From: an uncultured Oscillospiraceae bacterium
GTDB taxonomy: Bacteria > Bacillota > Clostridia > Oscillospirales > Oscillospiraceae
Length of the DNA: 45,792 nt
Direction of reading: 5' to 3'
Assembly: GCA_934597175.1 (NCBI GenBank)
Contig: CAKTQR010000016.1
Coordinates: forward strand, 1-45,792
The notes beneath the pieces are model-generated. The model did not search any database and was not told where the DNA came from. It worked only from the letters and a program-made list of their open reading frames with translations. The position numbers and the translations under genes were made by a program. Every line of letters begins with the position of its first letter. Within the stretch, counting starts at the first letter, position 1. Shown in pieces: positions 32,380-40,448 of this stretch.

Positions 32380-33478
32380 GAGTGACCACCTCCTCACGCT
32401 TGTCCAGGGCTGCCAAGCCCCAGCGAGCCGCCTGAACTATGAGCTCGCGCTCGGCATCATCCTTTGCTTTGTCATAAGCGTCCCTGAGCCTTTGCAGGAA
32501 CTGGCCACGCAGGCTGTCCTCGCCCGACTTTTCCCAGATATCACGGCGCAGAACGGTCTCGTCACGAAGCTGGAGGCTATAAAACCTGTCCTCCAGCGCC
32601 TGACGCAGGGCATTTATATCCGGTGCGTCGTCCGTTTCGCCACGGAGGATGATTCGGTAGATATCGCTCGATGTTTCGCCGGACAGCGCTTCCCCGATCG
32701 CCGTGAGCGGAGCTTTTCCGTCAAGCTCGACGGGCAGTATCTCATAGCGCCTCTCGGCAAGCGACACTGGCTTTAAATCGCAGCCGGTGTCGGAAACATC
32801 GACGATGTACACGAATTTTTCGCCGCACTCGTCAAAGCCTCTGCCCTCAGGGCAGCCCGGCCAGGCGTAGTATGTATTGCCCGCCTTATTTAGGCCGGAG
32901 GCCTGGTGGATATGACCGAGTGCTATGTAATCCATGCCCGAGGCTGCGATATCCTGCGGCGCTATGGGGTTATACTGCATGCCCTTGCCGACCTCGCCGT
33001 GGATGCACATGAGGTCGAGCATGCCGTCCTTTTTTTCTGCGGAAAAGCCGCTCAAAAGCGACGGGCAATATTTATCCGTGAATGCTGCGCCCCACACTCG
33101 CACGCCGAGCGTTGCGACCTCGACGCATTGGAGGCGGTTTTCGGTGAAGATGAAAACATTTTTGGGAAACCCGAGCCTTGCGTAGGGCGAACGGCGTGAA
33201 TAAAAATCGTGGTTTCCGGGAGAAATAAACACGGGCACGCTCATGCTGCCGAGCGCCCGCACGAGCTCCTCGGCGGTCTCGGTATATGCGCTGTCGGAAT
33301 CTAGCAGATCGCCCGACAGCAGGACGAGCTGCACCTGCTCGGTCTCGGCGGTTTTCGCTATTTTTTTCAAAAGCTCACGCTGCTCCTGCCTGCGCTGCGC
33401 CGCCTTTGCGGCGGGCAGCCCTTCAAAGGGCGAATCAAGGTGCAGGTCGGCGGCGTGGAGTATCCTTATCCTGCTCAT
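32366..33478 (-). CDS. YhaO-like metallophosphoesterase (SbcD/Mre11 family)
   Basis: DNA repair nuclease subunit. The calcineurin-like phosphoesterase core fills residues 1-260: HAADLHLDSPF, LLSGDLLDSD, PGNHDFY, CIHGE and GHIHQ carry the metal ligands. The C-terminal part (about 270-370) is charged and helical and probably binds the YhaN coiled coils. Length 370 is close to YhaO. Its start overlaps the ymdB stop by 4 bp and its end overlaps yhaN by 14 bp, so the three genes are tightly coupled. Confidence 0.9.
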   Translation of the reverse strand: MSRIRILHAADLHLDSPFEGLPAAKAAQRRQEQRELLKKIAKTAETEQVQLVLLSGDLLDSDSAYTETAEELVRALGSMSVPVFISPGNHDFYSRRSPYARLGFPKNVFIFTENRLQCVEVATLGVRVWGAAFTDKYCPSLLSGFSAEKKDGMLDLMCIHGEVGKGMQYNPIAPQDIAASGMDYIALGHIHQASGLNKAGNTYYAWPGCPEGRGFDECGEKFVYIVDVSDTGCDLKPVSLAERRYEILPVELDGKAPLTAIGEALSGETSSDIYRIILRGETDDAPDINALRQALEDRFYSLQLRDETVLRRDIWEKSGEDSLRGQFLQRLRDAYDKAKDDAERELIVQAARWGLAALDKREEVVTHDDQ

Positions 33479-34248
33479 TTAAGTCTGATCCCCTCCGCTT
33501 TAAGGCATTTTCCCGTCTCGGGGTCAATTTCGAAAATGCAGCCCTCCAATTTGGCGGGGCCTTTTGCCGAGTCGTAGCGTCTCGGGGGATCGCCCATAAA
33601 CTTGCCTATCGACTGCTCGGGGTCGATGCCGATGGCGGAGTAAATTGCACCCGTCATGCCGAGGTCTGTTATATAGCCCGTGCCGTTTGGCAGCACCTCG
33701 GCATCGGAGGTCTGCACATGCGTGTGCGTTCCCCAGACGGCGCTGGCTCTGCCGTCGAGCAGAAATCCCATGGCACGCTTTTCGCTCGTGCCCTCGGCGT
33801 GGAAGTCGACGAGGATTATCTTCTCCCTTATCTCCTCCATGTAGCCGTCGGCGATGACGAAGGGATTATCGGTGTTCGTGTCGAGGGTAAAGTGTCCCAT
33901 CAGGCTCATGACGCACACATTGCCGAACGAGGTCTTGTACACATCGATGCCTCTGCCCGGGCACTGCGGTGCGCAGTTAGCCGGGCGCAGTATCTTTCGC
34001 CGCTCCTCGAGATACGGGCGCAGCTCCGTGCGTGTCCATGTGTGGTTGCCGAGGGTGATGACATCCGCTCCGGCGTGGAATATCATATCCGCCTGTCTCG
34101 GCGTTATGCCGACGACATTTGCGTTTTCGCCGTTGACGACGACGAAGTCCAGTTCCATCTCCTTGCGTATCCTGCGCAGGTTTTTATTCAAATAATCAAG
34201 GCCCGGCTCGCCGCAGACATCGCCGACAGCCAAAATTTTTACGCTCAT
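33475..34248 (-). CDS. ymdB: YmdB-family cyclic-nucleotide phosphodiesterase
   Basis: Metallophosphoesterase of the TIGR00282 family; B. subtilis YmdB hydrolyses 2',3'-cyclic nucleotides and affects biofilm and motility gene expression. Metal-ligand motifs: GDVCGEPG (Asp10), NGENA, GNHTW and THTHVQT, with DFHAEGTSEK. Length 257 is normal. ATG at 34248 follows AAAGGAAGAG. First gene of the ymdB-yhaO-yhaN operon. Confidence 0.94.
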   Translation of the reverse strand: MSVKILAVGDVCGEPGLDYLNKNLRRIRKEMELDFVVVNGENANVVGITPRQADMIFHAGADVITLGNHTWTRTELRPYLEERRKILRPANCAPQCPGRGIDVYKTSFGNVCVMSLMGHFTLDTNTDNPFVIADGYMEEIREKIILVDFHAEGTSEKRAMGFLLDGRASAVWGTHTHVQTSDAEVLPNGTGYITDLGMTGAIYSAIGIDPEQSIGKFMGDPPRRYDSAKGPAKLEGCIFEIDPETGKCLKAEGIRLK

Positions 34249-34280
34249 GACTCTTCCTTTCAAATTGAAAATATGTAGTT

Positions 34281-34310
34281 ATTATAGCACATATTACTGC
34301 GATGTAGCAA
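34281..34310 (-). promoter_or_regulatory. promoter of the ymdB-yhaO-yhaN operon
   Basis: On the minus strand: -35 TTGCTA (34305-34310), 18-bp spacer, perfect -10 TATAAT (34281-34286), about 30 nt before the start codon. Confidence 0.75.
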
Positions 34311-34348
34311 AGCAATTATGGACATACTATGTTACGGAGGTGTAAACA

Positions 34349-34516
34349 ATGCAGAAATCGAACTTTTTACTCGGTATGGGCATAGGCGTGACCGTCGGCA
34401 GCATCGCAGTTGCGACCATGACCGGCAGCAAAAAAACCAGCAAGAACATCATCGGCAAGACCCTCAAAACCATGGGCGAGGTCGTAGACGCAGTTTCGAG
34501 CTCCATAGGCATGTAA
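34349..34516 (+). CDS. small glycine-rich membrane protein, 55 residues (YtxH-like)
   Basis: ATG with ribosome site GGAGG at 34337-34341 (7 nt spacing) opens a 55-codon frame. Residues 6-26 form a Gly/Ala-rich hydrophobic helix (FLLGMGIGVTVGSIAVATM) with GxxxG-like spacing, followed by a basic stretch GSKKTSKN and an amphipathic tail. The layout resembles YtxH-type envelope proteins (helix, then K/R-rich segment), but no function is assigned. It is divergent from ymdB. No strong promoter was found. Confidence 0.75.
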   Translation: MQKSNFLLGMGIGVTVGSIAVATMTGSKKTSKNIIGKTLKTMGEVVDAVSSSIGM

Positions 34517-34561
34517 AACTGCGGGTTTTAAAAAAATAATACTAAAATCCGCAAAAAACAC

Positions 34562-34590
34562 TTGCAATTATCCGACTGCTGTGCTAGTAT
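34562..34590 (+). promoter_or_regulatory. promoter of tRNA-Arg
   Basis: -35 TTGCAA (34562-34567), 17-bp spacer, -10 TAGTAT (34585-34590), about 21 nt before the tRNA. Confidence 0.65.
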
Positions 34591-34610
34591 ATTTAGGCGC
34601 AAAGCGATAA

Positions 34611-34687
34611 GCGCCGCTAGCTCAGCTGGATAGAGCGTCTGGCTACGGACCAGAAGGTCAGGGGTTCGAATCCCTTGCGGCGTGCCA
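34611..34687 (+). tRNA. tRNA-Arg (anticodon ACG)
   Basis: 77 nt with encoded CCA. Acceptor GCGCCGC pairs with GCGGCGT (one G-T), D-loop AGCTCAGCTGGATAGAGC, anticodon loop CTACGGA with anticodon ACG (wobble A to inosine expected), T-arm GGGGTTCGAATCCC. Confidence 0.97.
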
Positions 34688-34728
34688 AAAGAAAAATCCT
34701 GTCGGACTTCCGGCAGGATTTTTCTTTT
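34688..34728 (+). terminator. rho-independent terminator after tRNA-Arg
   Basis: About 18-bp stem (AAAGAAAAATCCTGTCGG with its complement, one wobble), loop ACTT, tail TTTTCTTTT. Confidence 0.9.
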
Positions 34729-34755
34729 GTATTATTCATTTTTCATTATGCAACA

Positions 34756-34796
34756 TTCATCATTCATTTAAACAGGATTTTTCAATGAATGATGAA
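34756..34796. repeat. 13-bp inverted repeat with 15-nt loop
   Basis: TTCATCATTCATT (34756-34768) and its exact complement AATGAATGATGAA (34784-34796). It lies in a run of ATTCAT-like units between the tRNA terminator and the next terminator. May be a remnant of a small interspersed repeat. Confidence 0.6.
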
Positions 34797-34803
34797 CAAT
34801 TCT

Positions 34804-34839
34804 CAAAGCCCTGTAAAGCGATCGCTTTACAGGGCTTTG
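34804..34839. terminator. 36-bp perfect palindrome, terminator of the minus-strand lipoprotein gene
   Basis: CAAAGCCCTGTAAAGCGA followed by its exact complement, with no unpaired loop bases. It begins 4 bp after the lipoprotein stop on the minus strand. The tail lacks a T run, so it could also be a protein-binding palindrome. Confidence 0.6.
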
Positions 34840-34843
34840 AAAT

Positions 34844-36424
34844 TTATATCGCTTCCGCTTTGTACACGAACACAACGCTGGAGGTTTGATTTGCGGTGCG
34901 CTGGGTGAAGATATCGTAGCTTTCGCCGAAGTTGAGCCATGCCTGCATGCGCTCGGCGAGGTGCTGGGCTTGCGCTTTGGTGAGCTTATTGAGGCTCTCG
35001 TTCGTTTCCATGGAGTTTGCAAAGTCCATTATTTTCTTGATGCTCTCGGAGTTGAATACCTTACTCGTCTGCTTCAGCAGATCCTCGCTTTGGCGCAGGA
35101 CATTGACGAGCGAGCGCAGCTTTTTTATCGTCTGCGGCAGGTTATCGATGGCGTTTTTGACCTCGGCATTTTTAAGGTCGTTGTTGATATCCTTAAAAAT
35201 GGGCGCTATCTTGAGGTAATCCTCCGTGAACTGCACGAGGTTTCCGAGGTTTTTGTCGAGCTTTGAAATGAGGTTCACGAGATTTTTAAACGGCTTGTAA
35301 TTTGCAAGCTGACCGATGCTGTCGATATCTATCTTTTCAAGGTCGTTGAGCACCCGCTCGAGCGCATCAAGGTTGCCGTCGGTGATATATTTGTTGAGCA
35401 TATCGATGAGCGCCTTGTTCTCCTCGTAAAGCTTCGAGGCATCGCCGACTGCGTTTATGAGCGTTTCTATCTGCTCTGCGTTGCCGTAGAGCACCTGTAT
35501 CATGCCGTTTATATCGAGTGAGGCAAAGCTGTTCATGAGGCTTTCAAGGTCTGATAACATATCCTTCATGCCGTCTACGCTCACAGAAACATCATTAAAG
35601 CCCAGCGCACGGATAGACGAAAACGGCACGGCGACGAACATCATGTTGCCGAGGGCAAAGTTCTCTGCCTTGCAGGTTACGGTGTAGCTGCTGCGGCCGA
35701 GTGCGCCGCCGAGTGCCGACATGCCGATGCTGTCAAGCCCGAGACTTTCGCTCATGCCGGGCACGCCCATGAAGCACACGAGCTTGTGCGCACCGTCGCC
35801 GAGGATGACTCCGTTGTCGGTATTGACCTCACTGAAGGTCTCCTCTGGCATTATCATGCCGCCTAAAAACAGCATGGGGCACTGCATGGAGTAGCTCTTA
35901 CCGCCGAGCTTCACGCTTTTTGTAAGCTTATTGCTGACGGTTATGGTCATTTTCACATCGCCGCTTTTGCCGGAGAGCTTGTCGGGGGCTATCTCCTCAC
36001 CGTCAAGGTAGTATTTTACCGAAACGCTCATGGGCGGCTCTTTTTCGCTCACGCCGTTGTAGTAAAGGTCGGTCGAGTCCATGTCCCAATACATCTTGTC
36101 GCCCTTTATAACAGGCTCGATGAAGGTCTTTACATCGGCGATATTTTTAAGGTCTGTTTTATCCTCTATCCTCACCTGCGGCATATCGGTATGAAGTCTG
36201 TCGGTGACATTGACCTTCCTCACCTCGCCGCTCGGGGAGATGTTTATAAACACGGTCTCATCCTTGGCCACGGCGGCATCGGTGAGCTTATACTCGACCT
36301 GCTTGGGCTTTTCGGTCGGTGTCGGTGTGTCGTCCGTTTTCTTGGAGCATCCGGAGCACACGCTCACAAGCAGCGCCGCCGCCAGAGCAAGGCTCAGCGC
36401 CCTTTTGGGCATATTATTTTGCAT
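34844..36424 (-). CDS. lipoprotein paired with MMPL transporter
   Basis: Secreted, lipid-anchored protein of 526 residues. Signal peptide with lipobox CSGC and Cys26 as anchor, then a Thr/Pro linker (DDTPTPTEKPK). The body has an N-terminal beta-rich domain (about 40-290) and a long helical part (about 300-490) rich in Leu/Asn/Lys that looks like coiled coil, as in adaptor proteins of transporters. ATG at 36424 has GAGGAGG upstream; the longer frame overlaps the MMPL gene. It begins 2 bp after the MMPL stop, so the two are one unit. Function is inferred only from this pairing. Confidence 0.8.
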   Translation of the reverse strand: MQNNMPKRALSLALAAALLVSVCSGCSKKTDDTPTPTEKPKQVEYKLTDAAVAKDETVFINISPSGEVRKVNVTDRLHTDMPQVRIEDKTDLKNIADVKTFIEPVIKGDKMYWDMDSTDLYYNGVSEKEPPMSVSVKYYLDGEEIAPDKLSGKSGDVKMTITVSNKLTKSVKLGGKSYSMQCPMLFLGGMIMPEETFSEVNTDNGVILGDGAHKLVCFMGVPGMSESLGLDSIGMSALGGALGRSSYTVTCKAENFALGNMMFVAVPFSSIRALGFNDVSVSVDGMKDMLSDLESLMNSFASLDINGMIQVLYGNAEQIETLINAVGDASKLYEENKALIDMLNKYITDGNLDALERVLNDLEKIDIDSIGQLANYKPFKNLVNLISKLDKNLGNLVQFTEDYLKIAPIFKDINNDLKNAEVKNAIDNLPQTIKKLRSLVNVLRQSEDLLKQTSKVFNSESIKKIMDFANSMETNESLNKLTKAQAQHLAERMQAWLNFGESYDIFTQRTANQTSSVVFVYKAEAI

Positions 36425-36426
36425 GG

Positions 36427-38508
36427 TCAGTCCTCCTCTTGAGCGGGCATACGCCAGCTCGGTGTGGTTTTTGCGATAAGCCCCTCGCACACGACTAAAA
36501 GTGGGGCAAGGAACAGCACGATGACAAGCTCGCTGATGATAGCGCCCCTTGCCAAGAGTGCGCACATGCCCCGCACGATGTAGATATCGCACACGACATA
36601 CACGGCGAAGGTCGCCGCAAAGAACACGGCGGCGCTTTGGAATATCGACTGCTGCGCCATTTTGACGGCCTTGAGCATTGCCTCCTTCTTGGGTGCAAAG
36701 CGAAGCTCCTCACGGAATCTCGTGGTGAGCAGGATCGCATAGTCGACCGTTGCACCCAGCTGGATGCAGTTTATGACCGTGGGGTCGACAAACGACGCTT
36801 CCTTGCCCATAATGACGCTCAGCGACAGGTTGAGCCATATGGCAAGCTCGATAGACAGCACCAGAATTATCGGCAGGGTCACGGATCTGAACACGATGGC
36901 GATGAGTATAAATATCGCCGCAACGGAGAGCACCGCCGTGACGGCAAAGTCACGGTCGGTGGTGTCGATAAGCCCCTGCGTTATCGCACCCTCGCCTGTT
37001 ATGTAGGCGTTGGGGTCGTAGCTTTTGACTATCTGCTCCATTTCCTGCAATTGCGCCGTCAGTTCCGGTGTTGCAGGGTCAAATTTGGAGTTTACGAGAA
37101 ACAGCTGCAAGCCGTCCTGCTTGCAAAGCTGCATAATTTCGTCCGGCAGGATATCGTCGGGTATCGCAGGGCCGACGATGGAGTTATACGCCAAAAGCGA
37201 GCTCACGCCGTCCATGTCCTCAAGCTTTGACTCCATCTCCATGAGCTTTGCCGCCGGAATGGAGTCGTCGACTATCACAAACTGCGTACACGCCATGTCA
37301 AAGTCGTTTTTGAGCTTTTCAAAGCCCTGCATGGAGGTCAGATACCCGGGCAGCGCCTTGTTCATGCTGTAGTACAGGTCAATGTCCTTCTGGATAAGAT
37401 AGGTCGGCGCTAACAGCAGCAGGAACAAAAGCGCAAAGGCTTTTTTGTGCCTGAGCGTGAACACATTGACCTTCGTAAGGTCCGGGACAAAGCTGCGGTG
37501 GCGGTATTTGAGGATCTGCTTTTCAAAAATAAGCACTATCGACGGCAGAACGAACACGACGGTGAGTATGCCGAACGCAACGCCCTTTGCCATGACAAAG
37601 CCTATATCAAAGCCGAGCTTCAAGTGCATGAAGCACAGCGCAAGAAAGCCGAAGACCGTGGTCAGCGAGCTGCCCGCCAAGGCTGCAAAGCTCTTGGTGA
37701 CGGCGGCCGCCATCGCCTCCTCACGGGTGGGGTAAAGCTCCTTTTCCTCGGAGTAGCGGTCGATAAGGAAAATGGAATAATCCATCGTGACACCCAGCTG
37801 CAAAACCGCCGCAACGCATTGGGTTATAAACGATATCTCTCCGAGGAAGAAGTTCGTGCCCATGTTGTACAGCACGGCAATGCCCAGCGACAGCAGGACG
37901 ATGAGCGGCTGAAACCACGACTCCATCATGAGCGCCATCACCGCCAGCGCAAGCGCAACGGCAACGGCGATGTAAAGCGGCGCTTGGCTGTCGCAGATCT
38001 CCCTCGTGTCGTCAACGATGACCGAAAGCCCGCTCATGAACGCATTTTCGCCGAGAAGCGTTTTTATCTCGGCAATTGCCTTTAAATCGCTGCCCTCGCC
38101 GCCTGCGGGGTCGTAGCGCACGAGCATCATGGTCTTTGTCCCGTCGTCGCTGTAGAAAATGTTCTTGAGCACATCCGGCAGCGCATCGGCGGGTATCCCG
38201 ATATCGGTAAGCGTGTCGACCCATATGACCGAGGCAACGCCCTCGACCTTGAGTATCTCGTTTTTGAGCGCAAGGGTATATTTAGGCTGCATATCCTCGG
38301 TTATGACGATGGATATGCCCGCCGTATTAAATGTCTCGTCGAGCACCTGCTCGCCCTGCATGGCCTCCAGCTCATCCGGCAGATACGACAGGATATCGTA
38401 GTTGACGCCCGTGCACACAAAGCCTATGAGCGCCGGAATGAGCAGCAGCAGCGCAAACAAAAGTACCGTTTTGGGATGCTTTGCCTCCCACAGTGCAATT
38501 TTCTTCAT
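36427..38508 (-). CDS. MMPL/RND-family transporter
   Basis: Large membrane protein of 693 residues with two repeats, each of one N-terminal helix, an extracellular domain and a five-helix block; about 12 helices in all. Both sterol-sensing-like blocks show family motifs (GVTMDYSIFLIDRY and GATVDYAILLTTRFREE), with Asp residues expected to carry protons. MMPL proteins export lipids or lipophilic compounds. ATG at 38508 is chosen over an upstream TTG; GGGTGA lies 6 nt upstream. Cotranscribed with the lipoprotein. Substrate unknown. Confidence 0.92.
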   Translation of the reverse strand: MKKIALWEAKHPKTVLLFALLLLIPALIGFVCTGVNYDILSYLPDELEAMQGEQVLDETFNTAGISIVITEDMQPKYTLALKNEILKVEGVASVIWVDTLTDIGIPADALPDVLKNIFYSDDGTKTMMLVRYDPAGGEGSDLKAIAEIKTLLGENAFMSGLSVIVDDTREICDSQAPLYIAVAVALALAVMALMMESWFQPLIVLLSLGIAVLYNMGTNFFLGEISFITQCVAAVLQLGVTMDYSIFLIDRYSEEKELYPTREEAMAAAVTKSFAALAGSSLTTVFGFLALCFMHLKLGFDIGFVMAKGVAFGILTVVFVLPSIVLIFEKQILKYRHRSFVPDLTKVNVFTLRHKKAFALLFLLLLAPTYLIQKDIDLYYSMNKALPGYLTSMQGFEKLKNDFDMACTQFVIVDDSIPAAKLMEMESKLEDMDGVSSLLAYNSIVGPAIPDDILPDEIMQLCKQDGLQLFLVNSKFDPATPELTAQLQEMEQIVKSYDPNAYITGEGAITQGLIDTTDRDFAVTAVLSVAAIFILIAIVFRSVTLPIILVLSIELAIWLNLSLSVIMGKEASFVDPTVINCIQLGATVDYAILLTTRFREELRFAPKKEAMLKAVKMAQQSIFQSAAVFFAATFAVYVVCDIYIVRGMCALLARGAIISELVIVLFLAPLLVVCEGLIAKTTPSWRMPAQEED

Positions 38509-38628
38509 ACATTCACCCAAAGATAAAATGTCAACTGTAGTTTACACTAAAAATGCCAAAATTTCAACGACGGCGTGGCAGGCTGAACGGGGATTTTACA
38601 TGTCGGCGTAAAAAATTTGATTTTATGT

Positions 38629-38656
38629 TTGCCAACGGCAAATCATATGCTATACT
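38629..38656 (+). promoter_or_regulatory. promoter of the FHA gene with overlapping dyad
   Basis: -35 TTGCCA (38629-38634), 16-bp spacer, -10 TATACT (38651-38656). A dyad TTTGCC-AAC-GGCAAA (38628-38642) covers the -35 box and could be an operator. Confidence 0.6.
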
Positions 38657-38690
38657 GAATACATGAATTGGTTTAGTTCGGAGGGGCAGT

Positions 38691-39026
38691 ATGGCTGACG
38701 CAAAATTTAAGGAGCTTTTTGATTTCTTTCATAATCCCGGCGAGAAAACCGTGAATATTTCCGCAGATGCACCGAGAAGCGGCAAGACCGTGTGGACCTT
38801 CGGCAGGAGCACGGACTGCGATTTTGTCTATTCGACCCCCAAGGTGTCGAGGCTTCACTGCAAGATAGAGTACATCGACTCGCACTATTACCTGACGGAC
38901 CTAAACTCCACGAACGGCACATATCTGAACGGCCGCCGCATCGAGCGCAAGGAGCGGCTGTTCACCGGCGATATCATCGGCATTGGCAGCGAGGATATCG
39001 TGTTCACAAGTCAGATGCTGCAATAA
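38691..39026 (+). CDS. FHA-domain protein
   Basis: Single phosphothreonine-binding domain, 111 residues, cytoplasmic. Motifs in order: TFGRSTDCDF, the Ser/His pair VSRLHCKI and LTDLNSTNGTYLNGRRI. These bind phosphothreonine peptides made by Ser/Thr kinases; no kinase gene is nearby. GGAGGGG precedes the ATG by 5 nt. It stands alone between its own promoter and a bidirectional terminator. Confidence 0.92.
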   Translation: MADAKFKELFDFFHNPGEKTVNISADAPRSGKTVWTFGRSTDCDFVYSTPKVSRLHCKIEYIDSHYYLTDLNSTNGTYLNGRRIERKERLFTGDIIGIGSEDIVFTSQMLQ

Positions 39027-39036
39027 AAAACCATTG

Positions 39037-39069
39037 AAAAAGGACAGGTCATCTTGACCTGTCCTTTTT
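39037..39069. terminator. bidirectional terminator
   Basis: 15-bp stem AAAAAGGACAGGTCA / TGACCTGTCCTTTTT with loop TCT. It also contains the last codons of the minus-strand VTT-domain gene (stop at 39049). Confidence 0.92.
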
Positions 39070-39714
39070 GCCTTTTCCGTCTATGATGTTGCGCTTTGCG
39101 TAGATAAGACCGATGACGACAGTGAACACATCGACTGCGAAGAATATCCAAAACAGCGGATCTGTAAGATCAAAGCTGTCGCCGAGGACGGTGAAATACG
39201 CAAGGCTGGGAAGCAGCGCAAGCATCGAGCCCGCAAGATACGCAAAATACGGCGTGCGCAATAGCCCGAACAGCACGCCCTGCGCCTCGGTGGAAAGATG
39301 CAGGGTGTGAAGCGCAAAGCAGAATGTGAAGCTGTATTCGCCTGCGTTGTCAAAGTATTTCTTGAGCTTCGGGTACTTTTCTATCGCCTTATCGAAGGTC
39401 AGCTCCTTTGAAAACCTGCCGATGACATACGACACCGAAACACAGATGGCCGTGCCGACGGTGTTTATGACCAGCGCCGTTTTAAGATCAAACACGAGCG
39501 ATGTTCCGATGCACACTGCCGCAAACGGGATGACCATCGAGCAGCCCTTGACGGCAAACAGCGCCAGTATCGCCAGCAGCGCCATAGGCTTGTTGCTTTG
39601 AACGGCGTTGATTATCCTGTCGACATCCAGAACGCCCGTCAAAAGCAGCACGCCGACAACGGCGATGAGCGCAAGCATTATGATTATGGAAATGTAGTTT
39701 TTGAGCTTAGACAT
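39049..39714 (-). CDS. VTT-domain membrane protein (TVP38/TMEM64 family)
   Basis: Membrane protein of 221 residues with about six hydrophobic helices. The VTT (SNARE-associated) domain covers about 40-190, with the re-entrant segment FAVKGCSMVIPFAAVCIGTSL and the GTAICVSVSYVIGRF stretch. Family members are thought to be lipid scramblases or transporters. It starts directly after the mntP stop, so it is translated from the same message; its own ribosome site is weak. Confidence 0.88.
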   Translation of the reverse strand: MSKLKNYISIIIMLALIAVVGVLLLTGVLDVDRIINAVQSNKPMALLAILALFAVKGCSMVIPFAAVCIGTSLVFDLKTALVINTVGTAICVSVSYVIGRFSKELTFDKAIEKYPKLKKYFDNAGEYSFTFCFALHTLHLSTEAQGVLFGLLRTPYFAYLAGSMLALLPSLAYFTVLGDSFDLTDPLFWIFFAVDVFTVVIGLIYAKRNIIDGKGKKDRSR

Positions 39715-40275
39715 TTAGATTATTCCCAAGTGTTCGAGCAATATCTTAACACCTATGAGTATGAGGACGATACCGCCGACAAGCTCGGCCTTTGTCTTGT
39801 ACCTTGAGCCGAATGCATTGCCGACCCAGACGCCCACAGCTGAAATGACAAAGGTCGTAACGCCGATAAGCAGCGCCGCCGGAACGATGTCAACGCCGAG
39901 GAACGCAAAGCTTATGCCGACGGCAAGCGCATCGATGCTCGTTGCGACGGCAAGCGGGAGCATGGCCTTGAACGCAAAGCTTGCGTCGTGCTCGGTCTCG
40001 TCCTTGCCGAGGGCTTCCTTTATCATGTTGCCGCCGATTATTGCCAGCAGCACGAAGGCTATCCAGTGGTCTATGCTCTGGATAAAATGCTCAAGCTTGA
40101 AGCCGAGCAGATAGCCCGTCAGCGGCATGAGCGCCTGAAAAGCGCCGAAGTACAGTCCGGCGATGAGCATATGCTTAAGCTGCACCTTCTGCACCGACAG
40201 GCCCTTGCAGATGCTCACGGCAAAAGCGTCCATGCTAAGTGCAACGCCTATAAGGAAAATGTCCACAAAACCCAT
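39715..40275 (-). CDS. mntP: manganese efflux pump MntP
   Basis: Exports Mn2+ from the cell. 186 residues, six helices in two DUF204 repeats; the acidic motifs LSMDAFAVSICKG (helix 1) and TSIDALAVGISF (helix 4) are the metal-path signatures. GAGGTG lies 7 nt before the ATG. Leads a two-gene minus operon with the VTT protein. The leader is only about 65 nt, so no yybP-ykoY riboswitch fits. Confidence 0.95.
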   Translation of the reverse strand: MGFVDIFLIGVALSMDAFAVSICKGLSVQKVQLKHMLIAGLYFGAFQALMPLTGYLLGFKLEHFIQSIDHWIAFVLLAIIGGNMIKEALGKDETEHDASFAFKAMLPLAVATSIDALAVGISFAFLGVDIVPAALLIGVTTFVISAVGVWVGNAFGSRYKTKAELVGGIVLILIGVKILLEHLGII

Positions 40276-40341
40276 TTACCAACACACCTCAAAAACAGTT
40301 TACAAAACAGTTTGCCCTTGTCAGCCGAGGGTACATTTGAA

Positions 40342-40368
40342 TGTATACCACGGCTTTGTCCGTGTCAA
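40342..40368 (-). promoter_or_regulatory. promoter of mntP
   Basis: On the minus strand: perfect -35 TTGACA (40363-40368), 15-bp spacer, -10 TATACA (40342-40347). The spacer has the dyad CACGG-N6-CCGTG and could be an operator. The short spacer lowers confidence. Confidence 0.5.
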
Positions 40369-40385
40369 GAGATATATTCTTGACA
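40363..40385. promoter_or_regulatory. 23-bp inverted repeat holding two divergent -35 boxes
   Basis: TGTCAAGA-GATATAT-TCTTGACA: exact 8-bp arms around 7 bp. Each arm contains the -35 box of one promoter, for mntP to the left and the E2-like gene to the right. Confidence 0.6.
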
Positions 40386-40407
40386 TCTCGGGTTTATGTG
40401 CTAAAAT
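40380..40407 (+). promoter_or_regulatory. promoter of the E2-like acyltransferase gene
   Basis: Perfect -35 TTGACA (40380-40385), 16-bp spacer, -10 TAAAAT (40402-40407), about 35 nt before the ATG. Confidence 0.7.
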
Positions 40408-40448
40408 CTATACAGATTCCTAAAAATAGTTTACAAAGAGGTAAGAAT

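Noticed and set aside
40276..40341. yybP-ykoY manganese riboswitch before mntP
   Set aside because: The leader from the predicted promoter is about 65 nt and lacks the riboswitch's conserved loops.
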